Part shown: positions 54,658 through 64,000 of the stretch, piece by piece
Layout: each line of letters starts with the position of its first letter
Numbering within the stretch: the stretch's first letter is position 1
Source of the DNA: Lichenifustis flavocetrariae
Lineage (GTDB): Bacteria; Pseudomonadota; Alphaproteobacteria; Rhizobiales; Beijerinckiaceae
Reading direction: 5' to 3'
Assembly (NCBI RefSeq): GCF_026130545.1
Contig: NZ_JAMOIM010000007.1
Coordinates: forward strand, 210,258 to 274,257
DNA length: 64,000 bases
Program-made: the position numbers and the translations under genes
Notes under the pieces: model-generated
What the model saw: the letters and a program-made list of their open reading frames with translations, nothing else
The model's database searches: none
Told to the model about the DNA's origin: nothing

Positions 54658-56604
54658 ATGACATTCAAAGATCTTCCCCTCGCCCGCAAGCTGGGGTTCG
54701 GTTTCGGTGCCGTCCTGGTCGTCGTGGCGACCAGTTCTGCCTTTGTCTATCTCAAGATCGGGCAGGTGGCGGAGATCGAGCGCGTCAACGATACGTCCGG
54801 AACCGCGCTCAATGATCTGGACTTGGCTTGGGGAAACCTAAACGCGGCGCGGACCAATCTTCGACGCTTCGTGATGACAGGCAATGCGGCCGACAAACCC
54901 AAGATTATCGCCAGCGTCGAAGCACTCGAGCAAAGGCTGCAGCATGCGAAAGACATTGTGGTCAAGGACGCTCCTGCGCTCTTGCCAGATCTCGTCGACT
55001 ATCAAGACAAGATCGACGTCTACATCCACAAGGCTGTGCTGCCGCAAGCCGAGTTAGCCTCGGACACGAGCGCTCGGGCGCAGGTCGCAGCAACCCTGAG
55101 TTCATCGGCCAATGCGGCCTACACGGGCCCGATGGACCTGTCCTATGACAAACTGCGCGGAAAGCTCGGGGCCTGGTCGGACGCCTCGACCACGGCGGGC
55201 TATCGAGCCATGGACCAGATCCAGTTCATCGTTGTGGCAAGCGGTATTCTGTCGGTTCTCATTGGATTTGGGATGGCCTGGCTGATCATGCGGGCCGTGA
55301 GCCGGCCGATCACGTCCATGACGAACGTCATGCATCGGTTGGCGGCTGGCGAGAACACCGTGGAGGTTCCGGCACGCAACCAAAAGGACGAGATCGGACA
55401 GATGGCGCAAGCCGTCCAAGTCTTCAAGGAAGCTGCGGCCGAGAAGCTGGAACTCGAACGGAACGCCGACGAAAGTCGTCGACAGGTCGAAGCGGTCCGC
55501 GCCGAGAACGAGGCCGCTCGCCTGAAAACCGCGCAACAGCAGGGGAAGGTGGTGGCCGACCTTGCCGCGGGCCTCAGCGCGCTCGCGGGCGGCGACCTCG
55601 TTCAGCGTCTCCGAGAACCTTTCCCTCCCGAATACGAAGCCTTGCGTGCGGATTTCAATTCGGCCCTGTCCGAACTCCAGGAGGCCATGAAGATCGTCAT
55701 AGCCAACGCATCCGCCATCAAGGCGGGCAGCACTGAAATTTCGACCGCCTCGGACGATCTCTCGCGGCGCACCGAGCAGCAGGCGGCCAGTCTTGAGGAA
55801 ACAGCGGCAGCGCTCGACGAGATCACCGCCACTGTGAACAAGACATCGGACGGTTCGAAACACGCGCAAAAGGTCGTGGCCGCCGCAAAGGCCGATGCCG
55901 AACATTCCGGTGCCGTCGTGACGCAAGCTGTCGGAGCCATGGACGCCATCGAAGCCTCCTCCCGTCAGATCGGCCAGATCATCGGAGTGATCGACGAAAT
56001 TGCGTTTCAGACCAATCTTCTGGCCTTGAACGCGGGCGTCGAGGCCGCGCGTGCCGGCGATGCGGGTCGTGGTTTCGCAGTGGTCGCGTCCGAAGTACGG
56101 GGGCTGGCGCAGCGTTCGGCTGAGGCCGCCAAGGAAATCAAGACGTTGATCTCGGTTTCGAGCCAGCAGGTCGGGCAGGGCGTCACCCTCGTTGGTGAAA
56201 CCGGAAAGGCGCTCGAGCGCATCATCGCCCAGGTGAATGAGATCAACACTGTGGTGACCGAGATCGCCGTCAGTACCCAGGAGCAGGCCACGGCTCTGCA
56301 GGAGGTCAATACGGCCGTCAACCAGATGGATCAGGTCACGCAGCAGAATGCCGCGATGGTCGAGGAAACCACCGCCGCCAGCCACGGCCTCGCCCGGGAA
56401 ACGGAAGAACTCGGTCGTTTGATCGACCGCTTCCGGGTCGTCCCAGGGGAGAAAGGTCCGTCAGGGCGATCGTTCGAAGAGCCTGTCATGAGGACGCGGA
56501 ACAGCCTGCCAACCGGAGCGCCGATGCTGAAGCGAACGGGGCGAGCCGGCGCGGTTCGCAAAGCCGAAGCGGCGCCCGCGCCCGAAACCTGGGACGAATT
56601 TTAG
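54658..56604 (+). CDS. Methyl-accepting chemotaxis protein
   Basis: A 648-residue receptor. Helix 1 (12-34) and helix 2 (around 190-215) flank a periplasmic four-helix sensor of about 155 residues (four-helix-bundle type). Then come the HAMP domain ([20 protein letters not shown]), a coiled coil and the signalling tip [20 protein letters not shown] with methylation helices ([20 protein letters not shown] region). The last residues are ETWDEF, resembling the tethering pentapeptide recognised by CheR/CheB. Ligand unknown. No che genes are in the window. Confidence 0.92.
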   Translation: MTFKDLPLARKLGFGFGAVLVVVATSSAFVYLKIGQVAEIERVNDTSGTALNDLDLAWGNLNAARTNLRRFVMTGNAADKPKIIASVEALEQRLQHAKDIVVKDAPALLPDLVDYQDKIDVYIHKAVLPQAELASDTSARAQVAATLSSSANAAYTGPMDLSYDKLRGKLGAWSDASTTAGYRAMDQIQFIVVASGILSVLIGFGMAWLIMRAVSRPITSMTNVMHRLAAGENTVEVPARNQKDEIGQMAQAVQVFKEAAAEKLELERNADESRRQVEAVRAENEAARLKTAQQQGKVVADLAAGLSALAGGDLVQRLREPFPPEYEALRADFNSALSELQEAMKIVIANASAIKAGSTEISTASDDLSRRTEQQAASLEETAAALDEITATVNKTSDGSKHAQKVVAAAKADAEHSGAVVTQAVGAMDAIEASSRQIGQIIGVIDEIAFQTNLLALNAGVEAARAGDAGRGFAVVASEVRGLAQRSAEAAKEIKTLISVSSQQVGQGVTLVGETGKALERIIAQVNEINTVVTEIAVSTQEQATALQEVNTAVNQMDQVTQQNAAMVEETTAASHGLARETEELGRLIDRFRVVPGEKGPSGRSFEEPVMRTRNSLPTGAPMLKRTGRAGAVRKAEAAPAPETWDEF

Positions 56605-56623
56605 AGCCGAGACCCGGCATGTC

Positions 56624-57712
56624 CTAGCGCGGCGCGAGCGCGACGCTCTTGATCAGAGCCTGCAATTGGTCGCCGGGCACGAGATCAAGACGCTTCCAAG
56701 ACAAGCGGGTGATCCGCGCCAGCAGGGTGGGACCATTCAACGAAGGTTGCAGGACGACCAGCATGGCCTGTTCCCCGGCAGGCGTGATCGATAGGATTTC
56801 GGCCGGAAGAATATTCAGGATGGTACTTCCCTGAGGCGGCACCCGTGCCAGACTGACATCCGCGGCCGCGATGCGCAGGCGCTGCCGTTGCCCCAGCGGC
56901 AAGGCGGAGCACGGAACCACAAGACGCAGTCCGCCTTCGACCAGGGTCGCGAGCCCGTATTCGGCATCATAGCTTTCGACGACCGCGTCGAGCGTTACCG
57001 CTGCGTCGCGAGCGAGCGCGAAGGGCAGTGCCGGGTCGCTCTGCAACTGGCGAAGAGGACCGACGGATTGAACCCTGCCGTCTCGCATCGCGACCAGCGT
57101 TTCGGCGAGCCGCTCCACCTCCGTCATGTCATGCGTGACATAGATCACCGGGAGGGCGAGACGGGCGGTCAAGCGTTCGAGAAAGGGCAGGATCTCGTCA
57201 CGCGAGGATCGATCGAGCGCCGAGAGCGGCTCGTCCATCAGGAGAAGGCGCGGGTGCGACAGCAAGGCCCGGCCGATCGCCACTCGCTGGCGTTCCCCAC
57301 CCGACAGGTGCCGTGGGGCGCGATCCAGCAAAGGCGCGAGGCCGAGCAGGTCGACGACCTCGTCGAAGGCGAGACCGGCCCCGGACCGCGCCGATCCGCG
57401 CGCGCCGAAGCGCAGATTTCCGCGCACCGACAAATGGGCGAAGAGGCTGGCCTCCTGAAACACATAGCCGATCGGCCGTGTGTGAGGAGGACGGAACAGG
57501 GCGCCATCCTGCCACGTCTCGCCATTGACCCGGCACATCCCGTCAGCAAAGCGCTGCAATCCGGCCATGCTGCGCAAGACTGTCGTCTTACCGCACCCCG
57601 ATGGCCCGAACAGGGCCGTGACGCCTCGCGCCGGGGTTTCGAACCGTGCATCGAGCCTGAAGCGGCCCAAGGTTCCACGAAACCCCACCGCGATCGTTCC
57701 GGGATCGCTCAA
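56624..57712 (-). CDS. modC: Molybdate ABC transporter ATPase
   Basis: A 362-residue ATPase. Walker [10 protein letters not shown], signature [16 protein letters not shown], and [12 protein letters not shown] are followed by [16 protein letters not shown]; the C-terminal 120 residues contain a MOP/TOBE-like domain. The start is TTG 57712, overlapping the modB stop as TTGA; a longer frame lies inside modB. It powers molybdate import for enzymes with molybdenum cofactor. It is last in modEABC. Confidence 0.93.
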   Translation of the reverse strand: MSDPGTIAVGFRGTLGRFRLDARFETPARGVTALFGPSGCGKTTVLRSMAGLQRFADGMCRVNGETWQDGALFRPPHTRPIGYVFQEASLFAHLSVRGNLRFGARGSARSGAGLAFDEVVDLLGLAPLLDRAPRHLSGGERQRVAIGRALLSHPRLLLMDEPLSALDRSSRDEILPFLERLTARLALPVIYVTHDMTEVERLAETLVAMRDGRVQSVGPLRQLQSDPALPFALARDAAVTLDAVVESYDAEYGLATLVEGGLRLVVPCSALPLGQRQRLRIAAADVSLARVPPQGSTILNILPAEILSITPAGEQAMLVVLQPSLNGPTLLARITRLSWKRLDLVPGDQLQALIKSVALAPR

Positions 57713-58395
57713 ACGCCAACCCGCGCCACGCGCTTCTCGATCAGGGCCATGGCGAGCAGGACCACGAAGGCAAAGAGCGCCATTCCACCGGAGAGCAGGC
57801 TCGCCTCGCGCCACTGCATGGTCTCGACATAATCGTAGATGGCGATCGACAGCACCTTGGTCTGCCCCGGCACACTCCCGCCGATCATCAGCACCACGCC
57901 GAACTCACCCACTGTATGGGCAAAACCAAGCACCGCAGCTGTGAGGAACCCCGGCCGGGCCAGCGGCACAACGACAGTCCAGAACGCGCGGAGCGGCGAT
58001 GCCCGCAGGGTTGCGGCCACCTCCAGCGGCCGCGATCCCATGGCCTCGAAGGCATTGCGGATCGGCTGGACCACGAAGGGCATGGAATAGATCACCGAGC
58101 CGATCACCAGTCCTTCGAAGGTGAACGCCAAGGTTCGCCGGCCCGTGAGTCCCGACAAAGCCCCGCCGAGACCCTCAGGTCCGAGCGCGACCAGCAGGTA
58201 GAATCCGAGTACCGTCGGCGGCAACACGATCGGCATCGCCACGACGGTCGCGACGGCTTCCTTCCACCAGGCTTGCGAGCGTGCCAGCCACCAGGCGATC
58301 GGTGTTCCGACGATCAGGAGGACGATCGTCGTCGTGGTCGCGAGTTCGATGGTCAGCCGGATCGGCGGCCAGAGGTCCGGCGCCAACCCCTCCAT
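57709..58395 (-). CDS. modB: Molybdate ABC transporter permease
   Basis: A 228-residue permease of five to six helices. It starts [20 protein letters not shown] and has the cytoplasmic EAA loop [20 protein letters not shown] and [18 protein letters not shown], typical of ModB. It follows modA by seven bases and overlaps modC. It forms a dimer in the inner membrane. Confidence 0.94.
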   Translation of the reverse strand: MEGLAPDLWPPIRLTIELATTTTIVLLIVGTPIAWWLARSQAWWKEAVATVVAMPIVLPPTVLGFYLLVALGPEGLGGALSGLTGRRTLAFTFEGLVIGSVIYSMPFVVQPIRNAFEAMGSRPLEVAATLRASPLRAFWTVVVPLARPGFLTAAVLGFAHTVGEFGVVLMIGGSVPGQTKVLSIAIYDYVETMQWREASLLSGGMALFAFVVLLAMALIEKRVARVGV

Positions 58396-58402
58396 TGGGC
58401 GA

Positions 58403-59152
58403 TCAGGTCTCGGACCCGAACACGTAGCCGTATTTCTCGATGATGGCGCGCGCCTCCGGCCCTTTCAGAAAATCCATGAAGCCGGTCGCCGCCGTGTTGC
58501 CGGCGCCCTTCTTGAGCAGCACCGCATCCTGGCGAATGGGCTTGTAGAGATCCTGCGGCACCATCCAGCGTGATCCCCCCGCATTGCCCTTGAGCTGCGA
58601 GAGGGCCACGAAGCCGAGTTCCGCATTGCCGCTATCGACGAACTGGAACGCCTGGGTGATGTTGGCGCCGACAACGAGTTTGGGCTGTAGCGTGTCGTAG
58701 AGCTTGAGCGCCTTCATGGTTTCGACAGCCGCCGCCCCGTAGGGGGCCGCCACCGGGTTGCAGATCGACAGCTTGGTGAAACCCGCGGTCTTCAGGGTGT
58801 CTTCGCCCTTCACCACATCGGGGCTCTTGCTCCACAGGACAAGCTTACCGATCGCATAGGTGAAGACGCTACCGGGGACGCCGAAACCGTCCGCGACCGC
58901 CTTCTTGGGCCGCTCGTCGTCGGCGGACAGCAGGATCTCGAAGGGCGCATCCTGGGTGATCTGGGTGTAGAGCTGGCCGGTGGCGCCAAAGCTGAAGAGA
59001 GCATCGTCTCCCGTCTTGCGTTTGAACGCGACCCCGATCTCCTTGGCGGCTTCGGTGAAATTGGCCGCGACCGCGACTTTCGTCTCCGCCGCGTCAACCG
59101 GGCCGGCCACAAAGGTCACCACGGCAAGGGCGGCGAGGATCCTGAATATCAT
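58403..59152 (-). CDS. modA: Molybdate-binding protein
   Basis: A 249-residue periplasmic protein. The signal peptide is [19 protein letters not shown]. The binding core starts [32 protein letters not shown] and [15 protein letters not shown] are oxyanion-contact segments. It binds molybdate or tungstate and hands it to ModBC. Its ATG overlaps the modE stop by four bases. Confidence 0.94.
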   Translation of the reverse strand: MIFRILAALAVVTFVAGPVDAAETKVAVAANFTEAAKEIGVAFKRKTGDDALFSFGATGQLYTQITQDAPFEILLSADDERPKKAVADGFGVPGSVFTYAIGKLVLWSKSPDVVKGEDTLKTAGFTKLSICNPVAAPYGAAAVETMKALKLYDTLQPKLVVGANITQAFQFVDSGNAELGFVALSQLKGNAGGSRWMVPQDLYKPIRQDAVLLKKGAGNTAATGFMDFLKGPEARAIIEKYGYVFGSET

Positions 59153-59952
59153 GCGTCGTCTTCCACATGGTCGATGGCAAGGATGACATGGGCGGCCTCG
59201 AACACCGCCCAGGCTGGATGGCCTTCGGCGAACTCATGGTCGCGCGCCGCCGCTGTGCCGGGCGAGCCCGACAGATGCAGTCCGGCGCCGATATCGAGAC
59301 GGATCTGCGCGGTGTTTGCACCGTGGGCTTGAGGCGCGATCGTCCCGGCCACGCAGTTCAGGCCCGCGCGGAGCGGTTCCGGACAGGACCGCAATGCGAC
59401 GAGCGTCGCCTTGATCATGACGATCACATCGCGGCCGGCGCGGAGGCCGAGATCGTGCAGGCTGTCGGTCGTTACACGCGCCCTGACCTGGGCCGTCGGT
59501 GAGAGTTCGGTGACGACCTCGGCCACGAAACCGTCGGTGTCGATCGTCACGATGCGGCCCGGCAATGCGTTGCGGGCGCTTGTCTTGACCAGCATGGCGG
59601 CGTGCCGCGGCGCCGCGATGCCGATCCCGGGGCATTCCCGGCCAAGCCGGCGCGTCAGCTGCGCGAGCTCGGCATCGAGCCAGTGGTAGGCCAGAATGAC
59701 GTTGCGTCCCGTGTCGGTCAGCACCGATCCGCCGCCCCGCGCACCGCCGGCCCGGGTGGCCAGCAGTGGTCGGCCGAAGAGCGACGCCATACCGTCAAGA
59801 GCTTGCCAGGCGGCCCGGTAGGTGAGGCCTCGCGCCTTGGCGCCCGCCGAAATGCTGCCATGCCGTGCGATCGCTTCGAGCAGCCGAATGCGCTCGCGCC
59901 CGACCGCCGGCAACGCATCGCCTTTTAGAGAGAGAACGGCCTCGATGGTCAC
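59149..59952 (-). CDS. modE: Molybdate-responsive regulator ModE
   Basis: A 267-residue regulator. The LysR-like winged helix is near residues 20-90: ERIRLLEAIARHGSISAGAK and then GLTYRAAWQALDGMASLFGR. The C-terminal half has two MOP/TOBE molybdate-binding units (MLVKTSARNALPGRI and VMIKATLVALRSCPEP). With molybdate it represses mod transport genes. I start at GTG 59952: an apparent extension to 60084 would run through a perfect operator. It overlaps modA by ATGA, so it is the first gene of modEABC. Confidence 0.92.
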   Translation of the reverse strand: MTIEAVLSLKGDALPAVGRERIRLLEAIARHGSISAGAKARGLTYRAAWQALDGMASLFGRPLLATRAGGARGGGSVLTDTGRNVILAYHWLDAELAQLTRRLGRECPGIGIAAPRHAAMLVKTSARNALPGRIVTIDTDGFVAEVVTELSPTAQVRARVTTDSLHDLGLRAGRDVIVMIKATLVALRSCPEPLRAGLNCVAGTIAPQAHGANTAQIRLDIGAGLHLSGSPGTAAARDHEFAEGHPAWAVFEAAHVILAIDHVEDDA

Positions 59953-59966
59953 GGCGGTGAAGTTCG

Positions 59967-59991
59967 CGTTATGATGCCCTGCTTCATAACG
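59967..59991. promoter_or_regulatory. ModE-type operator, 25 bp
   Basis: CGTTATGA-N9-TCATAACG has perfect eight-base arms. CGTTAT/ATAACG half-sites are the known ModE recognition words. It lies 15 bases before the modE start, suited to self-repression of the modEABC operon. Confidence 0.8.
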
Positions 59992-60178
59992 GGAGACTTC
60001 GGTCAGCGAAAGCCTGTTCTCAAAGAGGGCTCGACGAAAGATCGCCCACGCGCTGGAGCGGCTTGGGCACCGCCGCAGAGGCATGAAGCGAGGTCAAAAG
60101 CCATGCGGCTGCGGCCGAATCATGAGAAGCTTGCGCATGATCGGTGCCGCGGCACCCTCTTGTTCGAGTGAGCGTTTC

Positions 60179-60583
60179 ATGCGGTTTCCGCGACATTTGT
60201 ATCGTCCCGTCTTCTTCGTTGCCTTTGCGTGGCTCGGCTGCGGCGCCCTTCGTGCCGAGGAGGCCCGGATCGTTCCCTCGGGCGTCAATCAGCAGATCGA
60301 CTTCTTCGCCAGCGTCAATCCCGATTGTTCGACACCCGGATTGCCCACCGTGCGGCTCGTCGAAGGCCCGAGCCGGGGCACCGTCACGACCGACAAGGGC
60401 CGGGATTTCATGACCTTCGCGCGCGGCAACGTCCGCTCGGCCTGCAACAAGCGTCGCGTGATGGGCGTCAAGCTGTTCTACCGGTCCGAAAAGGGCTTCA
60501 TGGGCGTCGACCGCGTCAAGATCCTGGTCATTTCGGCGGCAGGAACCGGACGTGAGGCGATCTACGCCATTCAGGCCCGCTAA
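60179..60583 (+). CDS. Small exported hypothetical protein
   Basis: A 134-residue protein. A signal peptide ends near LGCGALRAEE. The mature part has VNQQIDFFASVNPDCSTPGL, VRLVEGPSRGTVTTDKGRDF and a Cys in RSACNKRR, so a small beta domain with one disulfide is likely. I do not know a function. ATG 60179 gives the best signal peptide; an earlier start at 60083 would precede it. It diverges from modE. Confidence 0.65.
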   Translation: MRFPRHLYRPVFFVAFAWLGCGALRAEEARIVPSGVNQQIDFFASVNPDCSTPGLPTVRLVEGPSRGTVTTDKGRDFMTFARGNVRSACNKRRVMGVKLFYRSEKGFMGVDRVKILVISAAGTGREAIYAIQAR

Positions 60584-60770
60584 GCGGAGCACCGAGGGCG
60601 CGATCGCCCGTCCAGTGCTGCAAACCCACACTTCTGCGAAAACGTCACCGGGAGGGGGATGTGAGACCCTTGCTCGCCTTGCCAGTAAGCCGTTGTTTCG
60701 CCACCATCGCGCCATGTTCGATTTGATGTTGACGGCGTTGCACGACGGCGCTGAGAGAACCTCTCCTTCG

Positions 60771-61817
60771 ATGCCGCGCGTCCGCAGGACTATACTGCTT
60801 AGCCTTGCGGCTGCCGTGGCGTGCGGCCTGTTTGCTGTTGTGACTCAGGCCCATGCGGATGAGTATGGGCGGCTGACGCTCACCGAGGAGAACGATGGCC
60901 TGCTGCCCGACGGTCTCGACCGTCACTATACGCAGGGCGCGATGATCACCTATCTGTCGCCGACCGTGCGGCCGGAGGATTTCACCACTCATCTGTTCGA
61001 CGGCCTTTCGGGCGTGCTTCCCTTCTTCCAGCCCGGCGCCGGCGTGCAGCGGAAGTTCGACGTGGTGGTCGGCCAGACGATCTTCACGCCGACGCGGTAC
61101 CATGATCCGGTTCCCGATCCGCGTGACCGGCCCTTCGCGGGCTATCTGTTCACCGGCGGCAGCCTGCTGCAGGACACGAACGGGACGATGCTCGAGAATT
61201 TCGAGGTCCTGGCCGGCGTGGTGGGTCCCGACTCGCTGGCCAAGGAGGCGCAGGAGAGCTTTCACTCGATCGCCGGCTTCAACAACAAGAACCTCGATCT
61301 CGGCTATCGCTACCAGCTGCGCAACGAGCCGGGCTTCATGGTGACCTACGAGCGCAAGTGGCGCATCTGGCAGACACGATTCGCAGGCGTCGAGGCGGAG
61401 GTCATCCCCGAGGCAGGCCTCACGGCCGGCAATGTCATGACCTATGTCTCGGCCGGTGCGACCTTCCGGATCGGGCAAAACCTCAACGTCGACTACGGCA
61501 TCGCCCGTATTCGGCCGGCCTTGAGCGGGACGGCCTGGTTCGACGCATCGCGCCTCGAACAGGATTTCGGCTGGTATCTGTTCGCGGGGGTCGAGGGACG
61601 CGCGGTCGTCCACAACATCTTCCTGGACGGCAACTCCTTCACGAACAGCCGCTCGGTCGAGAAGAATATCGGGGTCGGGGATGTGTCGGCGGGCGGCTCC
61701 GTGTTCTACCGGGATTGGGTCAAGCTCGATGCCTCGTTCACCGAGCGCAGCAAGGAATTCAAGACCCAAGCCCAGGCGGATCATTTCGGCCAGGTGAACC
61801 TCACGTTCCGGTTCTGA
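60771..61817 (+). CDS. lpxR: LpxR-like outer membrane lipid A deacylase
   Basis: A 348-residue outer membrane beta barrel with a signal peptide (TILLSLAAAVACGLFAVVTQ). The LpxR/DUF2219 signature begins LTEENDGLLPDGLDRHYTQG, continues with GQTIFTPTRY and RPFAGYLFTGGS, and has QESFHSIAG with a His that fits the active site. It ends in F (NLTFRF) as barrels do. LpxR removes the 3'-acyloxyacyl group from lipid A in a calcium-dependent way. ATG 60771 fits the signal peptide; ATG 60714 is earlier. Confidence 0.83.
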   Translation: MPRVRRTILLSLAAAVACGLFAVVTQAHADEYGRLTLTEENDGLLPDGLDRHYTQGAMITYLSPTVRPEDFTTHLFDGLSGVLPFFQPGAGVQRKFDVVVGQTIFTPTRYHDPVPDPRDRPFAGYLFTGGSLLQDTNGTMLENFEVLAGVVGPDSLAKEAQESFHSIAGFNNKNLDLGYRYQLRNEPGFMVTYERKWRIWQTRFAGVEAEVIPEAGLTAGNVMTYVSAGATFRIGQNLNVDYGIARIRPALSGTAWFDASRLEQDFGWYLFAGVEGRAVVHNIFLDGNSFTNSRSVEKNIGVGDVSAGGSVFYRDWVKLDASFTERSKEFKTQAQADHFGQVNLTFRF

Positions 61818-62093
61818 TCAGCGCCCGCTACCGAAGCTGAACAGGCGCGTCAGAAGCCAGATCGGGACAACCACCAGAGCACCGGCCATAAAGTAACGGC
61901 CAAGGTCGCGCACGGCATCGAAGCCCATTGCCCAGACGCGGCGGCCGAGACGCTCCACCGCATCCCATAGCGCCATGGGATTGATGTCGAGCCAGATCAG
62001 GACCGCACCCACGACCAGCGACAGAAACATCAGCCGCGCCAGCACGGCCGCAGGCGAACCGCCGAAGAAGCGGTGAATGGCATGATCCGACAT
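61818..62093 (-). CDS. DUF6460-family membrane protein
   Basis: A 91-residue membrane protein. It begins MSDHAIHRFFGGSPAAVLAR, followed by two hydrophobic segments (LMFLSLVVGAVLIWL and YFMAGALVVVPIWLLTRLF) around an amphipathic VERLGRRVWAMGFDAVRDLG. This is the DUF6460 arrangement, common in Hyphomicrobiales and often misnamed integrase. ATG 62093 has GGAG six bases before it. Function unknown. Confidence 0.8.
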   Translation of the reverse strand: MSDHAIHRFFGGSPAAVLARLMFLSLVVGAVLIWLDINPMALWDAVERLGRRVWAMGFDAVRDLGRYFMAGALVVVPIWLLTRLFSFGSGR

Positions 62094-62263
62094 CGGTGGC
62101 TCCATGGGGCGGTTGAGCCCCATGTGAGCGGTCAGGCGTTTGTGATCAAGGGTGGAAAGATCTTGTTAAACACCGTAACGCATCGTGAATGGCCGATGCC
62201 GGAACCGCTTGCTATCTTTCGCAAAGGGTGAAGGCCTCACCTGATTTGAGGGACGCCGACACG

Positions 62264-63622
62264 ATGGGTCGCAAGTATTTCGGAACGGATGGCATCCGCG
62301 GACGCGCCAATGGCGTGATCACGCCAGACCTCGCCATGAAGGTCGGCCAGGCGACCGGGCTCCTGTTCCAACGCGGACATCACCGGCACCGCGTGGTGAT
62401 CGGCAAGGACACGCGGTTGTCCGGCTACATGATCGAATATGCCATGGTGGCGGGCTTCACCTCGGTCGGCATGGACGTTATGCTGCTCGGCCCGGTGCCG
62501 ACGCCGGCAGTCGCGATGCTGACCCGATCGATGCGCGCCGATATCGGCGTCATGATCTCGGCCTCGCACAATTCCTACGAGGACAACGGCATCAAGCTGT
62601 TCGGTCCCGACGGTTTCAAATTGTCCGACGAGGTGGAGGCCGAAATCGAACGGCTGCTGGACACGCCGCTCGGCACGAAGCTGTCGAAATCGCCCGATCT
62701 CGGCCGGGCCAAGCGCATCGAGAGCGTTCACGCCCGCTACATCGAATTCGCCAAGCGCACCCTGCCCCGCAACCTTTCGCTCGACGGCCTGCGGATCGTC
62801 GTCGATTGCGCCAATGGCGCGGCCTATAAAGTGGCGCCGGAAGCGCTCTGGGAACTCGGCGCCGAAGTCTTCTCGATCGGAGTCGAACCGGACGGCCTCA
62901 ACATCAATCGCGACTGCGGCTCGACCGCGCCCGCGACCCTCGTGAACAAGGTCCGCGAAATGCGGGCGGATGTCGGCATCGCGCTCGACGGCGACGCGGA
63001 CCGCCTGATCATGGTGGACGAGCGCGGCGAGATCATCGACGGCGATCAATTGATGGCCGTCATCGCCGCCAGTCTTCAGGACGACGGACGCTTGGCCAAG
63101 CCGGGCCTGGTCACCACCATCATGTCCAACCTCGGTCTCGAACGGCACCTCGAAAGCATCGGCCTCGGCATGGTGCGGACGGCGGTGGGCGACCGCTACG
63201 TGCTCGAACACATGCGGGAGCACGGCTACAACCTCGGCGGCGAACAATCCGGTCACATCATCCTTTCGGATCATTCGACCACCGGCGACGGCCTCGTGGC
63301 GGCGCTGCAGGTTCTGGCCTCTGTTCAGAAGCAGGGCAAACGAGTGAGCGAGGTGTGTCACCGCTTCGAGCCCGTGCCGCAGATCTTGAAGAATGTGCGT
63401 TTCGCCGGGGCAAGTCCCCTGGCGCAAGACCGGATGACGAAAGTGATCGAGGCCGCACGTGAGCGGATCGGCGCGAACGGCCGGCTGGTGATCCGCCCTT
63501 CCGGTACGGAACCTCTCATTCGGGTGATGGGCGAGGGCGATGACAGGTCCCTCGTCGAAAGCGTCGTCGATGACGTTTGCGATGCCCTTTCGGCCCGCGT
63601 GACGGCGCTCGCCGCGGAATAG
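62264..63622 (+). CDS. glmM: Phosphoglucosamine mutase
   Basis: A 452-residue enzyme that converts glucosamine-6-phosphate to glucosamine-1-phosphate for peptidoglycan and lipopolysaccharide. Start [20 protein letters not shown]. The phospho-serine is S101 in SASHN, the metal loop is [10 protein letters not shown] and the C-terminal phosphate site [15 protein letters not shown] 62264 is preceded by GAGGGAC. In relatives it commonly follows ftsH; that gene is not upstream here. Confidence 0.96.
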   Translation: MGRKYFGTDGIRGRANGVITPDLAMKVGQATGLLFQRGHHRHRVVIGKDTRLSGYMIEYAMVAGFTSVGMDVMLLGPVPTPAVAMLTRSMRADIGVMISASHNSYEDNGIKLFGPDGFKLSDEVEAEIERLLDTPLGTKLSKSPDLGRAKRIESVHARYIEFAKRTLPRNLSLDGLRIVVDCANGAAYKVAPEALWELGAEVFSIGVEPDGLNINRDCGSTAPATLVNKVREMRADVGIALDGDADRLIMVDERGEIIDGDQLMAVIAASLQDDGRLAKPGLVTTIMSNLGLERHLESIGLGMVRTAVGDRYVLEHMREHGYNLGGEQSGHIILSDHSTTGDGLVAALQVLASVQKQGKRVSEVCHRFEPVPQILKNVRFAGASPLAQDRMTKVIEAARERIGANGRLVIRPSGTEPLIRVMGEGDDRSLVESVVDDVCDALSARVTALAAE

Positions 63623-63753
63623 AAGCTGGGGAAGCGGGATCGGACCACGGGAGGCGGTTCCATCCTCCTTCTCATCTGCGTGGCACGGAGGTGGCTAACC
63701 GGGTAGCCTGGTGACGCCCGGACTGCCTGCGACCACCTCCGGTTGGCTTTGGG

Positions 63754-63921
63754 CTACACTGCGGCCTGCATGCGCGCCGGGACAATCTCGACGAGCCGCC
63801 AGCTGGGCGGAGACAGATCCGGATGGCGTTTGGCCAGCTCGAAATCCTCGTCGGCCGGCATACTGACCTCCGCCGTCCAGCGCTTTGCGCAATGACGGCA
63901 TTCCAGTTCAAGAAAACACAA
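63754..63921 (-). CDS. Small CxxC (zinc-ribbon-like) protein
   Basis: A 55-residue frame from TTG 63921, MCFLELECRHCAKRWTAEVS then ADEDFELAKRHPDLSPPSWR and LVEIVPARMQAAV. CRHC with flanking hydrophobic residues looks like half of a zinc ribbon, or one knuckle in a dimer. Codon use is coding-like and there are no other frames over it with protein character. It has no strong ribosome site, and the start could lie elsewhere. Short proteins like this are common in the order but I cannot name one. Confidence 0.55.
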   Translation of the reverse strand: MCFLELECRHCAKRWTAEVSMPADEDFELAKRHPDLSPPSWRLVEIVPARMQAAV

Positions 63922-64000
63922 TCGTAATTACCCAGGCCCTTGCCACGCAAGGAAATCGCTGATTCCCTTAGCGAATGAGCCGATTCGATCTTGAGCGTTT

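Overview
The window is GC-rich, gene-dense chromosomal DNA from an alphaproteobacterium, most likely order Hyphomicrobiales (Rhizobiales). I infer this from an F1-only atpHAGDC cluster, an MmgR/alpha-r8-like small RNA, a DUF6460 protein, an IalB-family protein, a DUF1178 gene next to comF and grxC, and a CheR-docking-like tail on a chemoreceptor. Placement near Beijerinckiaceae or Lichenihabitantaceae is only a guess. I see no prophage, insertion sequence, CRISPR array, rRNA or tRNA.

Layout. 1-5.3 kb: an edge-truncated Arg/Asp-rich protein, a TetR regulator, a VOC protein, a GT4 glycosyltransferase, a palindromic repeat, an L,D-transpeptidase lipoprotein and a BrnT/antitoxin pair with a shortened toxin. 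5.3-11.5 kb: an operon of a FadR-type repressor, a Cys/Met-type PLP enzyme and a complete CUT1-like sugar ABC importer. 11.7-17.4 kb: a Pmp3-like peptide and the F1 ATP synthase operon. 17.6-25.8 kb: a CelD-like acetyltransferase with an acyl-CoA synthetase, a Nudix hydrolase, a COG0523 GTPase coupled to a D,D-carboxypeptidase across a 24-bp tandem duplication, then comF, grxC and DUF1178. 25.9-32.8 kb: YihY, a cytochrome c, an IMPase and a ROK kinase, a class III aminotransferase-like protein and an acyltransferase. 32.9-37.1 kb: a four-gene unit of MFS carrier, metallophosphoesterase, ArsB-like carrier and YdcZ. 37.4-39.3 kb: an Ogt-type methyltransferase, MarC, a PilZ protein and the MmgR-like RNA.

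39.6-49.4 kb: an RND pump and adaptor, then a chain of YejA-like binding protein, FrnE-like DsbA, a 30-codon micro-ORF and a zinc CDF exporter, each overlapping the next, then an IalB protein. 49.4-53.1 kb: hspQ, an A-type Fe-S carrier and groESL. 53.3-56.6 kb: an exported nucleoside hydrolase and a chemoreceptor. 56.6-60 kb: modEABC with a clear ModE-type operator. 60.2-64 kb: a small exported protein, an LpxR-like lipid A deacylase, DUF6460, glmM and a small CxxC protein at the right edge.

Most of the window is housekeeping and envelope biology: energy (atp), protein folding (groESL, hspQ), Fe-S and thiol chemistry, cell wall and lipid A remodelling, and metal handling (COG0523, CDF, Mod). 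The less ordinary parts are the sRNA, the PLP-enzyme/sugar-importer operon, the duplicated stop/start junction, the doubly overlapped micro-ORF, and the MFS-phosphoesterase-ArsB-like unit.
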